A program made the position numbers and the translations under genes. From Embiotoca jacksoni (lineage: Eukaryota > Chordata > Actinopteri > Embiotocidae), in assembly GCA_022577435.1 (NCBI GenBank), contig JAKOON010000023.1:4125501-4189500 (forward strand): a stretch of DNA of 64,000 nt, in the 5' to 3' direction. The notes beneath the pieces are model-generated. The model was not told the origin of the DNA and did no database searches. It saw only the letters and a program-made list of their open reading frames with translations. Below are positions 53,262 to 64,000 of the stretch, piece by piece. Each line of letters begins with the position of its first letter. Position 1 is the first letter of the stretch.

Positions 53262-55488
53262 GTGTCATAAACAAATGATCAGGTGTCAAGTCTCTCCTTG
53301 TTGTCTCCTTGTTGATTGCTTGAGAGTTCAGTCTGTATAGTTTGGCCAATGTTATTTTGGTATTTTAGTGTAAATAAGACACAGACAATGGAAGGTAGAC
53401 ACGGACATTGAACTGTTCAACTGTACTCTGCAATGTTTCTCAGAGAATATGCTCAATCAAAATATCAATATTCAATACAGGCACAGTAAAGATAAAGATA
53501 AATCCAGTGTTTTAAATGGCTTCAGATATGTCTAAATACGGACAGACAACATGAAACATTTGGACATGAGTTTTTCTAGCCATCAACTTTTCCATCTGCT
53601 GCATTTCCAACATTACATAGACCCACACTGTATACACAGTCTCACTCAGCTGTCAGCATATCCTTAGCAGATGAACAGACAACAAACATGAGTTTCACAC
53701 GTAAAAGTGCTTGTGCAGGCATGGGTTTGACACACAAAACTAACTTGGCGAGACTAAATACACATCCATAGAGAGCTCAGGTGATTTCAGGAGGGGGGGG
53801 GGCATACAGCTGTGAGTGTTTAGTCCCAGTGGAAAATACACATCTACCATTGTACGGCTGAGGGAAAGACATGCCGGTGTTCAGTCAGGTCTTCCCTGTA
53901 AAACATCCAGGCTGGAGGTTAAACACTGATACTTTTAGGCGTTGATCTCAACATGCAGCCCAGAAACAGGATTTTGCAAGTCCTAACATTTGATATTTTA
54001 TTTTATTTTAAATCTTAAGTTTGACTGTAATTAACAGGTCACAGTTGGAATATGTATGTACAACTAGTGAACTCAATACTTTACTACAAAGGATTTCAGG
54101 CGAAAGTAAAGAAAGTGTGCTTCACACCGAGACAGTCATGTAAACCACTGGGTAAATTACATCACTATGGTATAATTAGCATAATTCTATATCATTATGG
54201 ACTGAACCTTTTCATTTCAACTGTTGCACATGTAGTACATTCAGCTCTCCATGTGAGTATCTTGACTGATAGATTTTACTTTGGAAATTCTCTTGGAAAT
54301 TTCCAATCCTTTTCTCTGTTGTTTCTGTTTTTGTCATTAACCAAAATTAAGAATACACAAATTTGTGGTTCTTTTGAACTGCACTTCCCTGTGATCCCTT
54401 CAGAAACAAAAATTACATTTTTCATAGATGGTCTGTTTAAAAAGTTTCCATTTCTTCTTCTTCTGATTATAATGACCTGTTTCCCTTGTGTTTAATCCAA
54501 ACATGCGACTGTTGATGCGCCCAAAAATATGGTATTTGTTACTTTAAGTTATCGGAGGTATTTCCAGCCAACTCTGTTTCAAAACCTGCCATTTGTAGGC
54601 ACCATTATCGAAATTGTTACTGGTTTTATACAGGGCAGTGTGTCTAAACCCTGCCAACTTCAGGCCATAGAAAACATGGCAAAGTTACACACTGTTGGCT
54701 GGCAACCTCGGGTGGCATTCAGATAAACGGTGTTCAGTGTTTTATGTGTTCTAGGTTGAATGACCCTTTGAAAGGGTTGAAGGGCTCAGAAAGGACAGAC
54801 CTGCTGCTCTTAAAGGCCACACTGTTTGAACATCAGAGAAACATGTACTTGGCTCTTCAGAGGTCAGGGGTTAAACCCTGCTATGAGCTGTGATATCACA
54901 CCAGACAAAAGACATGAGACACCTTTTTGAAGAAGGATTGGTGCAGTATTGAGTTATGTCTCAAAAGTTTTTTAACTGTGTTTGTTAGTGTGTGTTGGGG
55001 GTGTTTACATGCACAAATGAACGGATACATCCTTGTGTTTAGGGATGACGACTGGTGTTTTTGCATGTTTTTACTAATTGAATACAAATGCCACATACTT
55101 TGCTCTGGCACTAACCATTTTCAAAAGCAAATATTAAGCTCAGCTGTGTCCTGCCTTCCAGGCAATTATTGGTTTCATTTCATGTTAACATTAGAATTGA
55201 AGTTCCTGCGCAGACTTTAAAACTTCCTTGGTGATTTGTTTCTGTCTTCTGTTCAGTAAGAGTTGTGTTGTAACTGTTTTATAATTAAATAAAACAGATG
55301 CATACATTTATATTGAGCCAATATATTTCTTTTTTCACTTAAACACAAATTAGCTGGGGTATTTGTTTGATGTAGTCAGTGGATTCCACAGTATATCTAA
55401 TCATACTTTTCTTAAATTTTCACTACATGTGTAATTTGCAATAGACGTGTCACTTTACTAACATGTATAATCTCCTTCTCTCCACAGA
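50348..55488. other. per1: per1 intron 1
   Basis: No coding exon seen. The longest open frame (54052-54495) has no recognisable domain and is of low complexity. Contains CACGTG sites at 51570, 52708 and 52878 and a TA microsatellite. Confidence 0.65.
53203..53261. repeat. (TA)n microsatellite, per1 intron 1
   Basis: TA run with two TG interruptions. Confidence 0.95.
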
Positions 55489-55604
55489 TCAGTCCCCTCC
55501 CTCGTTTATTTCCTCCGGCTTCACCCTTGTGAAGATGGGGTGATTGTGCTCTTTCATCATCCACTTAACTAACCTGAAACAAGCCCAGGGTAGAACTCCT
55601 CCTG

Positions 55605-58600
55605 ATGTCAGAAGATTCAGACTCCAAGCCCTATTGCTTCCCGATGCTGGAAGACCAGGATGGAGCCTCAGGCGGCAGTGGGTCCACCTCATGCGGATCC
55701 ATCCCAATGGGGGCCGCAGGGTGCAGCTCCATGGCACAGCTGCACCGGATGGGTGGCTACAGCCAGGGTGGGCCTAACTTAGGCCTCCCCTCAGAGGGCA
55801 GTGACAGCAGTGGTCAGGACCCTCCCGCCTCGCCACACAACCTTCGCAAGAACGCCCGCTCCCGATCGCTCCCAGAGGAGGACGTGGAGATGAAGAGCAG
55901 CGGGTCCAGCGGGAGTGGGACCGAGTCGCATGGCAGTGAAAGTCACAGCAACGAGAGCAACGGCCATGAGTCACTGGGCAGCTCCAGTGGCAACAGCAAA
56001 GACTCTGCACGAGCAGACTCTTGTGAGAGCAATAAAAGGTTAGTGGTGATTCTGCAAATTATTGAACCGTTAGATGGTCGGCTTTGATGATGTCATGCTT
56101 CTCATGAATGTGAGTGTAAAGAAAAGAGAGAGAGAGGGAAACTCCCCTTGTTGGCATTACATTTTTTAAGCCAGGCATCTGCCAGTAGGTCAACAGAAAA
56201 GATGGATACGGCAATTAAATCCAAATAGCAGCAATCATTGCTTGCCATCGCTGACAAATGAATGTCCAAACCCCGATGACGAAAAAATACCAACGTTTGC
56301 TGCAATTGAATTTACAATTCTGAAACTGGAGTGGTGCTGAACTTTTAAGGCAATACAAGTTCTTGGACGGGAAAAACTTGGCTGAATTATTTATGCTCTC
56401 TTCATTTTAAAGGCATGGTTAACCTTGGCATATTCCTAAACCGTAAGTACAGGATGTCACACTGCAGTACAGTAGTACGGTCAAATTTTATGTTCAAGAA
56501 CATTTTTCCAACTCTAAATCATATCAAGCTCAGTATTGAATGTGTGGAATCACTTTCAGGGGATCAAACTACTTGTTTGATAGGTGGGCCCTCTGCTAGA
56601 TCACTCATGGACATAATGCACCAGTTTGACTCAGTAGCAGTAATGATATGTGCTACTATCATCAACAAGTGGTTGGACCTTTTCGAATGGCAGATGGACT
56701 TAAATTGACTCAAAAAACTTCTGCCAGTTTCGGACAGATTTATTTCTTCCAACAGTGGCACAAGAAGTAGTCCGAACCAAGACAACCGTGATATGCAGGA
56801 CAGTGCTCCATCTCAATGCATCCAAACACTCCACACTGCTTGGCTAGCCAGAAAAGGCTTCAAAGATGATAGAATGATGACTTGGTCCTCGTGTTCACCG
56901 GATTCAAATCCCATTCAAATCTTGTAGGCCCTCTTTTAGCATGACATTTACGATGAGGACGAACCATATGCACCTTTAAACAGCATGTGGGATTCATTGG
57001 GCTCCATGGATGTAACGTACACGACAGTATTTAAAAAGAAAGGTAGCCATTTCTGGCAAAGGAAAGGGCAAAAATGTTTTATTATTATTATTTATTAAAA
57101 CATATAGTTTGTGTAGTAAATTTAAGAAAATGATTTGTATTGTAGTTTCCAATTATGTTTTTTTTAAACAAAAAAAACTTAACCTTTTCCCTGTATAACA
57201 TTCACTTTTCTTACAAATTAAAATTGGATTTCCCTGATTATAATGCATTTTTTCCACAATAGAAGAAGTACTGGGAAACCGCTCTTTCCTAATAATAATG
57301 CACAGAGAGTAGACTGACGTCTCTTGTGACAATGAGAAATCATGGCCTCCCTCTCTACATTCATAATGAATGCAGCTGTCAGCGTCGGATGTTTTTGTCA
57401 GCGTTGACTGTCTGTAGACCAGTGAGCGAAGGCTTCAGTCATGGCCATTGAGCTCTCCGCCCGGAAGCACATTTGAAGCATAAATGAACCTGCTCTGCCG
57501 GGTTTCTCTGACCATGAGCATTTTGTCCTCAAAGCTAAAAACCTAAACAGACACTGATTTGAATGATAGCTTTTAAGTGGTGCTGCTTTCAGTGACGCTC
57601 ATCCTGCCAGCTGAGCACTTCCCTCGACTGACATTAAACTAAACCTGCCCACCAGGCATCCTGCTTGTCAGAACATTTTACTTTAGGAGTTTTGACAAAT
57701 GAAGATTCATTTAACATCATTCACTTTTACCATAATCGTGTTATCACCCTCTAAACCAGATCTGATGCCAGCTCACATTACATGCAAGTGAGTCAGCTCT
57801 CGCTTCTGGTCGGATCAGTTGGTGGTTGCTTTTGGCAGTTTGTAGCTTGTGTGTATTAAATCCTGTTTTTTTTTTTTTCTTTGTCGTGATCAAAGTGGGA
57901 AACATGGTAAACATGATCTGGTTTGTATTTAGGGCAAAGCAAATATTAGGTTGACCTGATATAAAAATATGAGTTGTTGTTTTGACTGAATGTGGGATCA
58001 AAAGCACCCAAAACTGCAAACCATGACCAGACTCCCACTTACTTGGATGCTGAGTGGTTGGTGTTTGATGTAGAGAGTAAAGCAGTACATTTTTGGGCAA
58101 AAATGTCAAACATTACTTGTTCCACTTTATGAATTTGAGTATTTCCTGTGTTTCTTCATATCAGTTATGATGGTGTCTTGAATATGTGAATTTTTTTTCT
58201 GAATCTAAATCAGTAATTAAAAAAGCATCAACCTTTTTTCACGGTTGACTTTTCCACCATCAGAGAAGTTAAAGGGGCAAATGTTTTAATGTAACACTAG
58301 TACAGAGTTACCATGTGGCTGGCGTCAGCATTACAAAGAAGTGATTTCTATGGCAATTTGTTTACGTACATGTTCAGATTTTTAGTTTCTTCCAGCAACA
58401 GAGTTTGTCAGCCAGTGCTTTCCTTGTGTTGTTAGTGTTGGCAGTCAGTGAGGGGATAAGGTGAGCTCAATTTATAGCTCTGGTGACATTCATCTTGTGT
58501 CCTTGCCAGATTTTAAAGGTAAACTTGGGTGTATGTTGTTTTTGTCATGAAGCCCAGCTCAAGCACACGAATCCCACTTTTCTGACCTCGCAATAAATCT

Positions 58601-60191
58601 CACTGAGACTGCTGAACCTATTTCTTTAAAGAGTTATTAGTGTCAGAAATTCTAAAGTAAACAGCAGAAAGCTGAAGTGTTAACAATGTGCCAGACAGAT
58701 CCTTTGCTCCTTGAAGTTGTACAGCATATCAACTTAAGTACAGAGGTAGGAATTTGGTTGAGTCGTGAACAAAACCTCTCCAAATCTCCCAAAGAATCGT
58801 CCGGACGTGACCATCGCGTGACCTAAAATAGGTCCAAACACAATGTGGCCTGCTCAGGAGCTGTGCAGTGGAAAGAATAAAATGACTGTAGCTCCAATAG
58901 CAAATCTGAATTGATGTCATGCTGGAGGCTGGCTTTCTCTCAAAGCCAGATGGGTTACACACTCTCCAACTCCTTGATATTGCCATGACAACACCTTGTT
59001 TGTATCTGTTTGTCACTGGGTGGAGCTAGCGGAGTTGCACGCTTTGACGTTCTTACTCCGTCACTCCCAGCCCTGCCTCTCTTGCCTCATTTAATCTTTT
59101 TAAATACCTTTTTTTTTTTTTAAAGAACACATCTTCTTCCTGTCGATCCCACACGTACCAACTCCCTCCCTTGTCCGCTGACGCCATGACTGACGTCTTC
59201 CTGTCCATTACTCGCTTTGTTTCTCTATTTACTCACCCCTCCTTCTTTTCGGTTCAACTAACTTTTTGTACCCATTTTTTTTTGTAAACCGCTCCCTCAA
59301 CCTCCAAATTGACTCTCTCTATACCGTATATTTGACTTTTTCTGCTTTTCACCTGCATCCAAACTTTGCTCTACTTTGTTCGACTTCTCTCTCTCTCAAG
59401 TTGCTGTTATATCATGGTCCCAATACAGTCTAAAAGTGCGGGTGTATCCTAAACCGATTACTCGGTGTACTTGATGAATGAGGTCATGCATGCTTGGATA
59501 TCAATTTGGAAATATTGCACTGTTACGAAGTCACTTAAGCCTTTTATTTAGAGAAAAGCTTGTTGTAACTAAGAGATGAGTCATGTCTCTTGAGTGCTGC
59601 TGATTTTAGTGCATTAGTGCACTGACAAGCTTGCAGGCTAATATAGAGGGCTGCATTCTGTACACTTTAACTTGAGTTGCACCGTGCACTTATTGGGAAT
59701 TCAAAGGCTAAATTTTTGCAAACTTTACCAGATTCTGCCACAGCAACGTTATGTTTTGAAGAATGACTTATTTTGTTGAGCTGTTGATCAAACGGAGTAA
59801 ATTTCTCTTCAGTCACTTACAATTGTCTTTTAAGCTCAACGTCGGGGTTTCTTTTCTCGTCAAATGAGAAATGAACAAGCATCACGTCAAAAATAATTAG
59901 CCTACACACTGACTGATTTTCTAAGGTCAGTGAATATTTCAAATGTTTCTATTTCATCTGAATTTTTTTTTTTTTTTTTTTTTTTTAATCTTTGACACAA
60001 TTTGAGTTTGCATTACTTGTTATGATTAATTTTCTCCAAGTTGATCACTAATTGTGTACTTCATTTATAGTCATCAAACAGAATGGAAAAACACGTCAGA
60101 TTTGAAGCAGACTTAAGCTTCTGTTTGCCTTATTTATATGCAGGTTATTCCCTATTCATGTAATGACACATGACACATCACGCACACACAC

Positions 60192-60266
<75 letters not shown>

Positions 60267-63215
60267 GGTTTCTGCACAGAATAGAAGGTTGCCTGCAACT
60301 TTGAACATTCTCTTTTTGTAACTTGTTTTATTTGGGTTAACTAATGCATGTTCAGACATTCCTGTCTAAAACCAGCTGTTGCATTCTTGACTACTGAAGG
60401 CTATATTTGATATAATTAGATACCTATTTGGGCCTTGAGAGGCTATTTGTAAAGATATTTTCTATTCTTGTTTCAGATGTTTTCTGGTTATTTTTAGGAG
60501 CTGGAGTTGTTGTTCAGGTGAGTCGGTTTCTAGGACAGCTGTTAATAATAATCAAGGTGAAGGTCTGTTCAGGAGGTCACCTTGATCAAAGTAGAAACTA
60601 AAACTGAAGCTTGTGCTTCTTTTAGCAGTCTGTTTTGGTGATCACACATGGTGGCATACAGACTTAGGATGTACCAGGTTGTCAATTAGCCTGCTGTGCT
60701 AAACTGTTTCTAAGTCTCACAAGCTAATACATAATCAGTCTGCCCGGTCTAAAAGCAGCTGTTGCGTTTTTGTGAAGGCTATATTTGGTCGAATTAGAGA
60801 CAGACCTTTACTTGGAGAGTCTATTTGTAAAGGTGAGTTCTATTCTTGGCCAGGTAAACCTGTTATACATAGTAAGCTGTGTTGTAGTGAGTCAGTGTCT
60901 CTAAGGACTGTTCACCTAATTGTATTAGTGCAATGGTAAGCTTGTAGGTTAATCACACACTCTTCAGCTGCATGCAGGCCTTCATTATGAGTCTAACTTC
61001 ACTGGTGTTTTCACCACCAACACCAAACAGAAACAGTATGTTAAAACCTGTACTGTAAAATTTGACAACAATATTAACTCAACATCTGTTTTATAGTTTT
61101 TTCTACAAATTTTGATGGGGATCTTCATCTTTCTCAGCAGATGAAAGGCGTTCAGTAAAACCTAAGTATGGAAGTTCTGTCATGTCATAATGTGTGGTAC
61201 TCACGGTGGTTGATATCATGACATCAAAAGTTATCATGCCCATTAAACACACTGAGGCTGAGGAAAGCTGTGGTTTCTTATATACAGAGAAAGTGCCTCA
61301 GTGCAGTCGTGGGAGGAATAGAATGGGTCAAGAAAATAACTAAAATTAGGATGCAGTTTTTTTAGGGTAGGTGGCCGCAGTCAGAAAATAACAGGTGCTA
61401 TATATATTATCTATTTTATTTTTTCTGTCCACCAAAGGAACAGCGCCAAAGTTTCTGCTGCCACTGCTCCCAGTTGTGTTTTGACCCCGAATTCTTACTT
61501 TATTGGTGCTTTCCTGCTGTGCACCCCTTGAGCTGCAGATTAATGCAAGTTCCTCAGGGTGAGATCGACCTCAGATTTGGAGTATGGTTTCCTTTGTAGA
61601 CCTGCTGATGTGAAGCTGCATGCACACTGTCCCCCATTCACTCTCACAAAGGCAGAAAGCAGCTGATCTGTATTTAGCTTGAATTAATAACACCCCATAC
61701 TGTGAGATTGAGTGTACTTGTTCTTCTTATTATTAGGTGACTTGAGCACCTTAAATGCATGTATGAAACGTGGGAAATATGTGCTTTAGAGTAGAAGAAA
61801 CTGATTTTGTACCCAGTTAGTCCGCTGCTGTTTATTTTTTATGCATGGAGGACTTAAAATCAGACTTGATTAGAATTAATGGGGAAGTCCCTTCCTCTCT
61901 CTTTGTGCCCATTTTTGCTGTAATTTAAGAAATGTTGCTATATTTTGTTAATGTTCCGTCAGCAATTTTAAAATGTCCCTTTTCTTGCACAGTTCGAACT
62001 CCCACAGTCCGTCTCCTCCAAGCAGCTCAAACGCCTTCAGTCTGCTGAGCTCAGAGCAGGACAACCCTTCAACTAGCGGCTGCAGGTTAGTGCACCAACC
62101 ACTGTTGTATCACCAAGTGCATCACGTCACAGAATATTCTAATTCTGATAGTATCACAGCTTACAAAATGACTCAAGTTACAAAATAAACCTTTCAAAAT
62201 CAACAATTAGGCCTTTATTTAATGATTTAGCAAGGGACTGTTTTCCTTGTTAAATATCTGACTTGCCGCTTTACACATATGTGTTCGTCCAACTTGCAGT
62301 AGTCAGGAGTCGGCCAAAGCCAAGACCCAGAAGGAGGTGATTAAAACTCTGAAAGAGCTGAAGCTTCACCTGCCTGCTGAGAAGAGAAACAATAACAAGT
62401 CCACCACATTAAACACCATGAAGTACGCCCTTCGCTGTGTGAAACAGGTGGAAGGTATGTAGTACAAAAAAGCAGCAGTCTATGCCTTTTCTATGCTTCT
62501 GTCTTGTTGTGTTCCCATGAACCTCTACAAACCTGCTTTTTTTTGTTTGATATTTCTTTTACAAAAAATTATTTTCTATGGAATTCAAGAAATAGCCGAA
62601 GCTGAAACCAATAAAAGAGAAATAAAGACATAGCTTTGAGCGAGAGGGAACATTTTTGTTGGCAGCTGTATGGTTAATGGTCTGTAATTGCTTAATTCAA
62701 CACTGTGTAAATTCTGACAAGATCACTGTATTTTCTGTCTTGCAGCCAATGAGGAGTATTACCAGCTGCTGATGACCAATGACAGTCTGCCTTCAGGCCT
62801 GGATGTGTCTTCCTATACGATAGAGGAGATAGACAGCATCACTTCTGAATACACCCTAAAAAATAATGTAATCCTTAAAATAAACTTTCAAACAAATAAT
62901 TGAAGTTTGTATCAAATCTGATCAATGTAGGGTTTGAACAAGAATATTTTAATTGAATGTGTTTCAGCAGTTTTTTCACTCATCCCTCAATCTGGCTTTT
63001 GTGTCTTAAACAGGACATATTTGCAGTAGCAGTGTCTCTGATCACAGGAAGGATAGTATACATTTCTGATCAGGCTGCCTCCATCCTCAACTGCAAGAGA
63101 GATGTCTTCAAGAACACCAAGTTTGTAGAGTTTCTGACGCCGCAGGATGTCAGCGTGTTCTACAGCTTCACAACGCCTTACCGCCTGCCCTCCTGGAGCA
63201 TGTGCACTGGAGCAG
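55605..63215 (+). CDS. per1: Period circadian protein, PER1-type, N-terminal exons (3' end outside window)
   Basis: Core negative element of the circadian clock, partner of cryptochromes against CLOCK-BMAL. Coding exons: 55605-56038, 61993-62085, 62300-62454, 62746-62867, 63014-63215; all phases join with GT-AG borders, giving 335 residues before the window ends. Exon with the start opens at an acceptor near 55489; the ATG at 55605 begins MSEDSDSKPYCFPMLEDQDG. A Ser/Gly-rich N-terminus carries NESNGHES, then SPSPPSSSNAFSLLSSEQDN and PSTSGCS, which match PER1 rather than PER2 or PER3. KEVIKTLKELKLHLPAEK and YALRCVKQVEANEEYYQLLM form the helix-rich segment before PAS-A; PAS-A starts with FAVAVSLITGRIVYISDQAA and the exon ends at SWSMCTGA. 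No break was seen. Teleost per1a versus per1b is unresolved. Confidence 0.93.
56560..57080 (+). mobile_element. Decayed Tc1/mariner-type transposase fragment in per1 intron 2
   Basis: From the ATG at 56793 the frame reads MQDSAPSQ, then TAWLARKGFKDDRMMTW, then SPDSNPIQIL and a stop, then IYDEDEPYAPLNSMWDSLGS. This is the DDE catalytic core and C-terminus of a Tc1/mariner-superfamily transposase. The expected NPIE glutamate reads Gln and two stops interrupt the frame, so it is dead. Upstream bases from about 56560 probably hold more of the same element in other frames. Terminal repeats were not identified. Confidence 0.7.
60180..60264. repeat. (CA)n microsatellite, per1 intron 2
   Basis: CA run of about 40 units with two CG interruptions. 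Confidence 0.95.
60361..60925 (+). repeat. Diverged direct duplication in per1 intron 2
   Basis: 60361-60545 and 60741-60925 share CAGCTGTTGC, GAAGGCTATATTTG, GGCTATTTGTAAAG/GTCTATTTGTAAAG, TTCTATTCTTG and a GTGAGTC block in the same order, spaced about 380 bases. A third partial copy (AGTGCACTGACAAGCTTGCA) sits at about 59597-59641. Confidence 0.6.
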
Positions 63216-64000
63216 GTATAAACTCCCTGCAAGCACACTATCAATAATTCCCTTGACGGCATATTTGATCATAATTGCGCTTATGAGAATGACAAGTGAA
63301 GCCGATCTTATTTATGTAGCACAAAATCACAAATTTGTCCCTGCAGCAGATGACACCCTTAGATCTTTAATTTGGATATGAAAAATAAAGGGAGAAAAGT
63401 CAGGAGGAGCAGCGGAGGAGACTTCTCCAGCAGCACAGACAGATATTTGATAGATGCTGTATTTACGAAGTAGGCACAGGAAACAATTACAATAAGGAGA
63501 GAAAATAACAGTTGAGTGAAACAAACTGTATGTGAAGTATGTTTACCACACAAGCAGCTTCCAGGAGCATAAACACTAACATACCAAGAGGGGTCATTTG
63601 CATTGTCTTCAATCATTCTGGCAAATGCTTGCAAACATAAGAACCTGCGCAAAAGATGCAAAAATGACTGATTGAGAGTCTCAGATAGTACCATGGAAGC
63701 CTCATAACCAGTCACTGAAACACAGCCAGCTACTGTATCTACGTGGAGCATTAAGTTTAAGTCGACCTGACTGTAGCTGTTCATAGAACTGATGGTGTTT
63801 TGGATAGAACACACCGAACTGTCTCAGTTGCATAATTGGGAAAGTATAATGAGCTACTGAAGGAGGAAGCTTGTTCAATTTCACAGAGGAAAAAATACAC
63901 ACTTGTCGTAGACACCGTCTGAACTGAGATCATAAACCCTGTTTTCAGAAACTCAGAGAGCTCATTAAATATCCTCCAGTTGAACTGATAATGACCAAAA
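63216..64000. other. per1: per1 intron 6 (partial)
   Basis: Sequence after the GTATAAAC donor shows no further per1 exon; the rest of PAS-A, PAS-B and the C-terminal domains must lie right of the window. Confidence 0.6.

Larger units (their letters stand above)
56039..61992. other. per1: per1 intron 2
   Basis: Holds the dead transposase, a CA microsatellite and the diverged direct duplication. Otherwise no recognised feature. Confidence 0.65.

Noticed and set aside
54052..54495. 147-codon open frame in per1 intron 1
   Set aside because: Hydrophobic, low-complexity translation without a recognisable domain; AT-rich intron context; no splice or promoter support.

Overview
The window looks like teleost fish nuclear DNA, probably a percomorph. 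It is AT-rich and intron-rich, with long CA/GT, TA and GATA microsatellites, decayed fish-type interspersed repeats, and short conserved exons with GT-AG borders. Species cannot be read from the sequence.

Five protein-coding loci are supported. (1) clcn2, a ClC-2 type chloride channel, lies on the minus strand. Its first seven coding exons run from 25,941 down to 2,542, and the rest lies beyond the left edge. (2) A complete eight-exon egg-coat gene (trefoil plus ZP domain, ZPB/ZP4 type) lies on the plus strand at 13,758-16,646. It sits wholly inside clcn2 intron 1 and is transcribed in the opposite direction. (3) thpo, a thrombopoietin-like four-helix cytokine, is on the plus strand at 31,919-33,105. 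It has five coding exons, the first contributing only 13 nt. The clcn2-thpo linkage matches human 3q27. (4) An slc12a9-like cation-chloride-cotransporter-family locus is on the plus strand at 34,272-39,811. It is highly recognisable but lacks its first membrane-segment exons and carries several frame and splice lesions, so I call it a probable recent pseudogene. (5) per1, a period-family clock gene, is on the plus strand. Its promoter and 5' UTR lie near 49.7-50.3 kb, its start codon is at 55,605, and the coding sequence runs into the PAS-A region at 63,215 and past the right edge.

Between these lie a GC-rich island at about 30.0-30.8 kb with splice-donor-like sites on both strands, a repeat-bearing intergenic stretch at 39.8-49.7 kb, a dead Tc1/mariner transposase in per1 intron 2, and several hairpins and diverged duplications.

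The genes do not form one pathway. The main points of interest are the antisense nested egg-coat gene, the thpo/slc12a9 neighbourhood (human SLC12A9 sits near EPO, the THPO paralogue), the decay of slc12a9 next to intact neighbours, and the compact per1 promoter. All gene models come from reading splice sites and reading frames by eye; family names rest on remembered family sequence features, not on a search.
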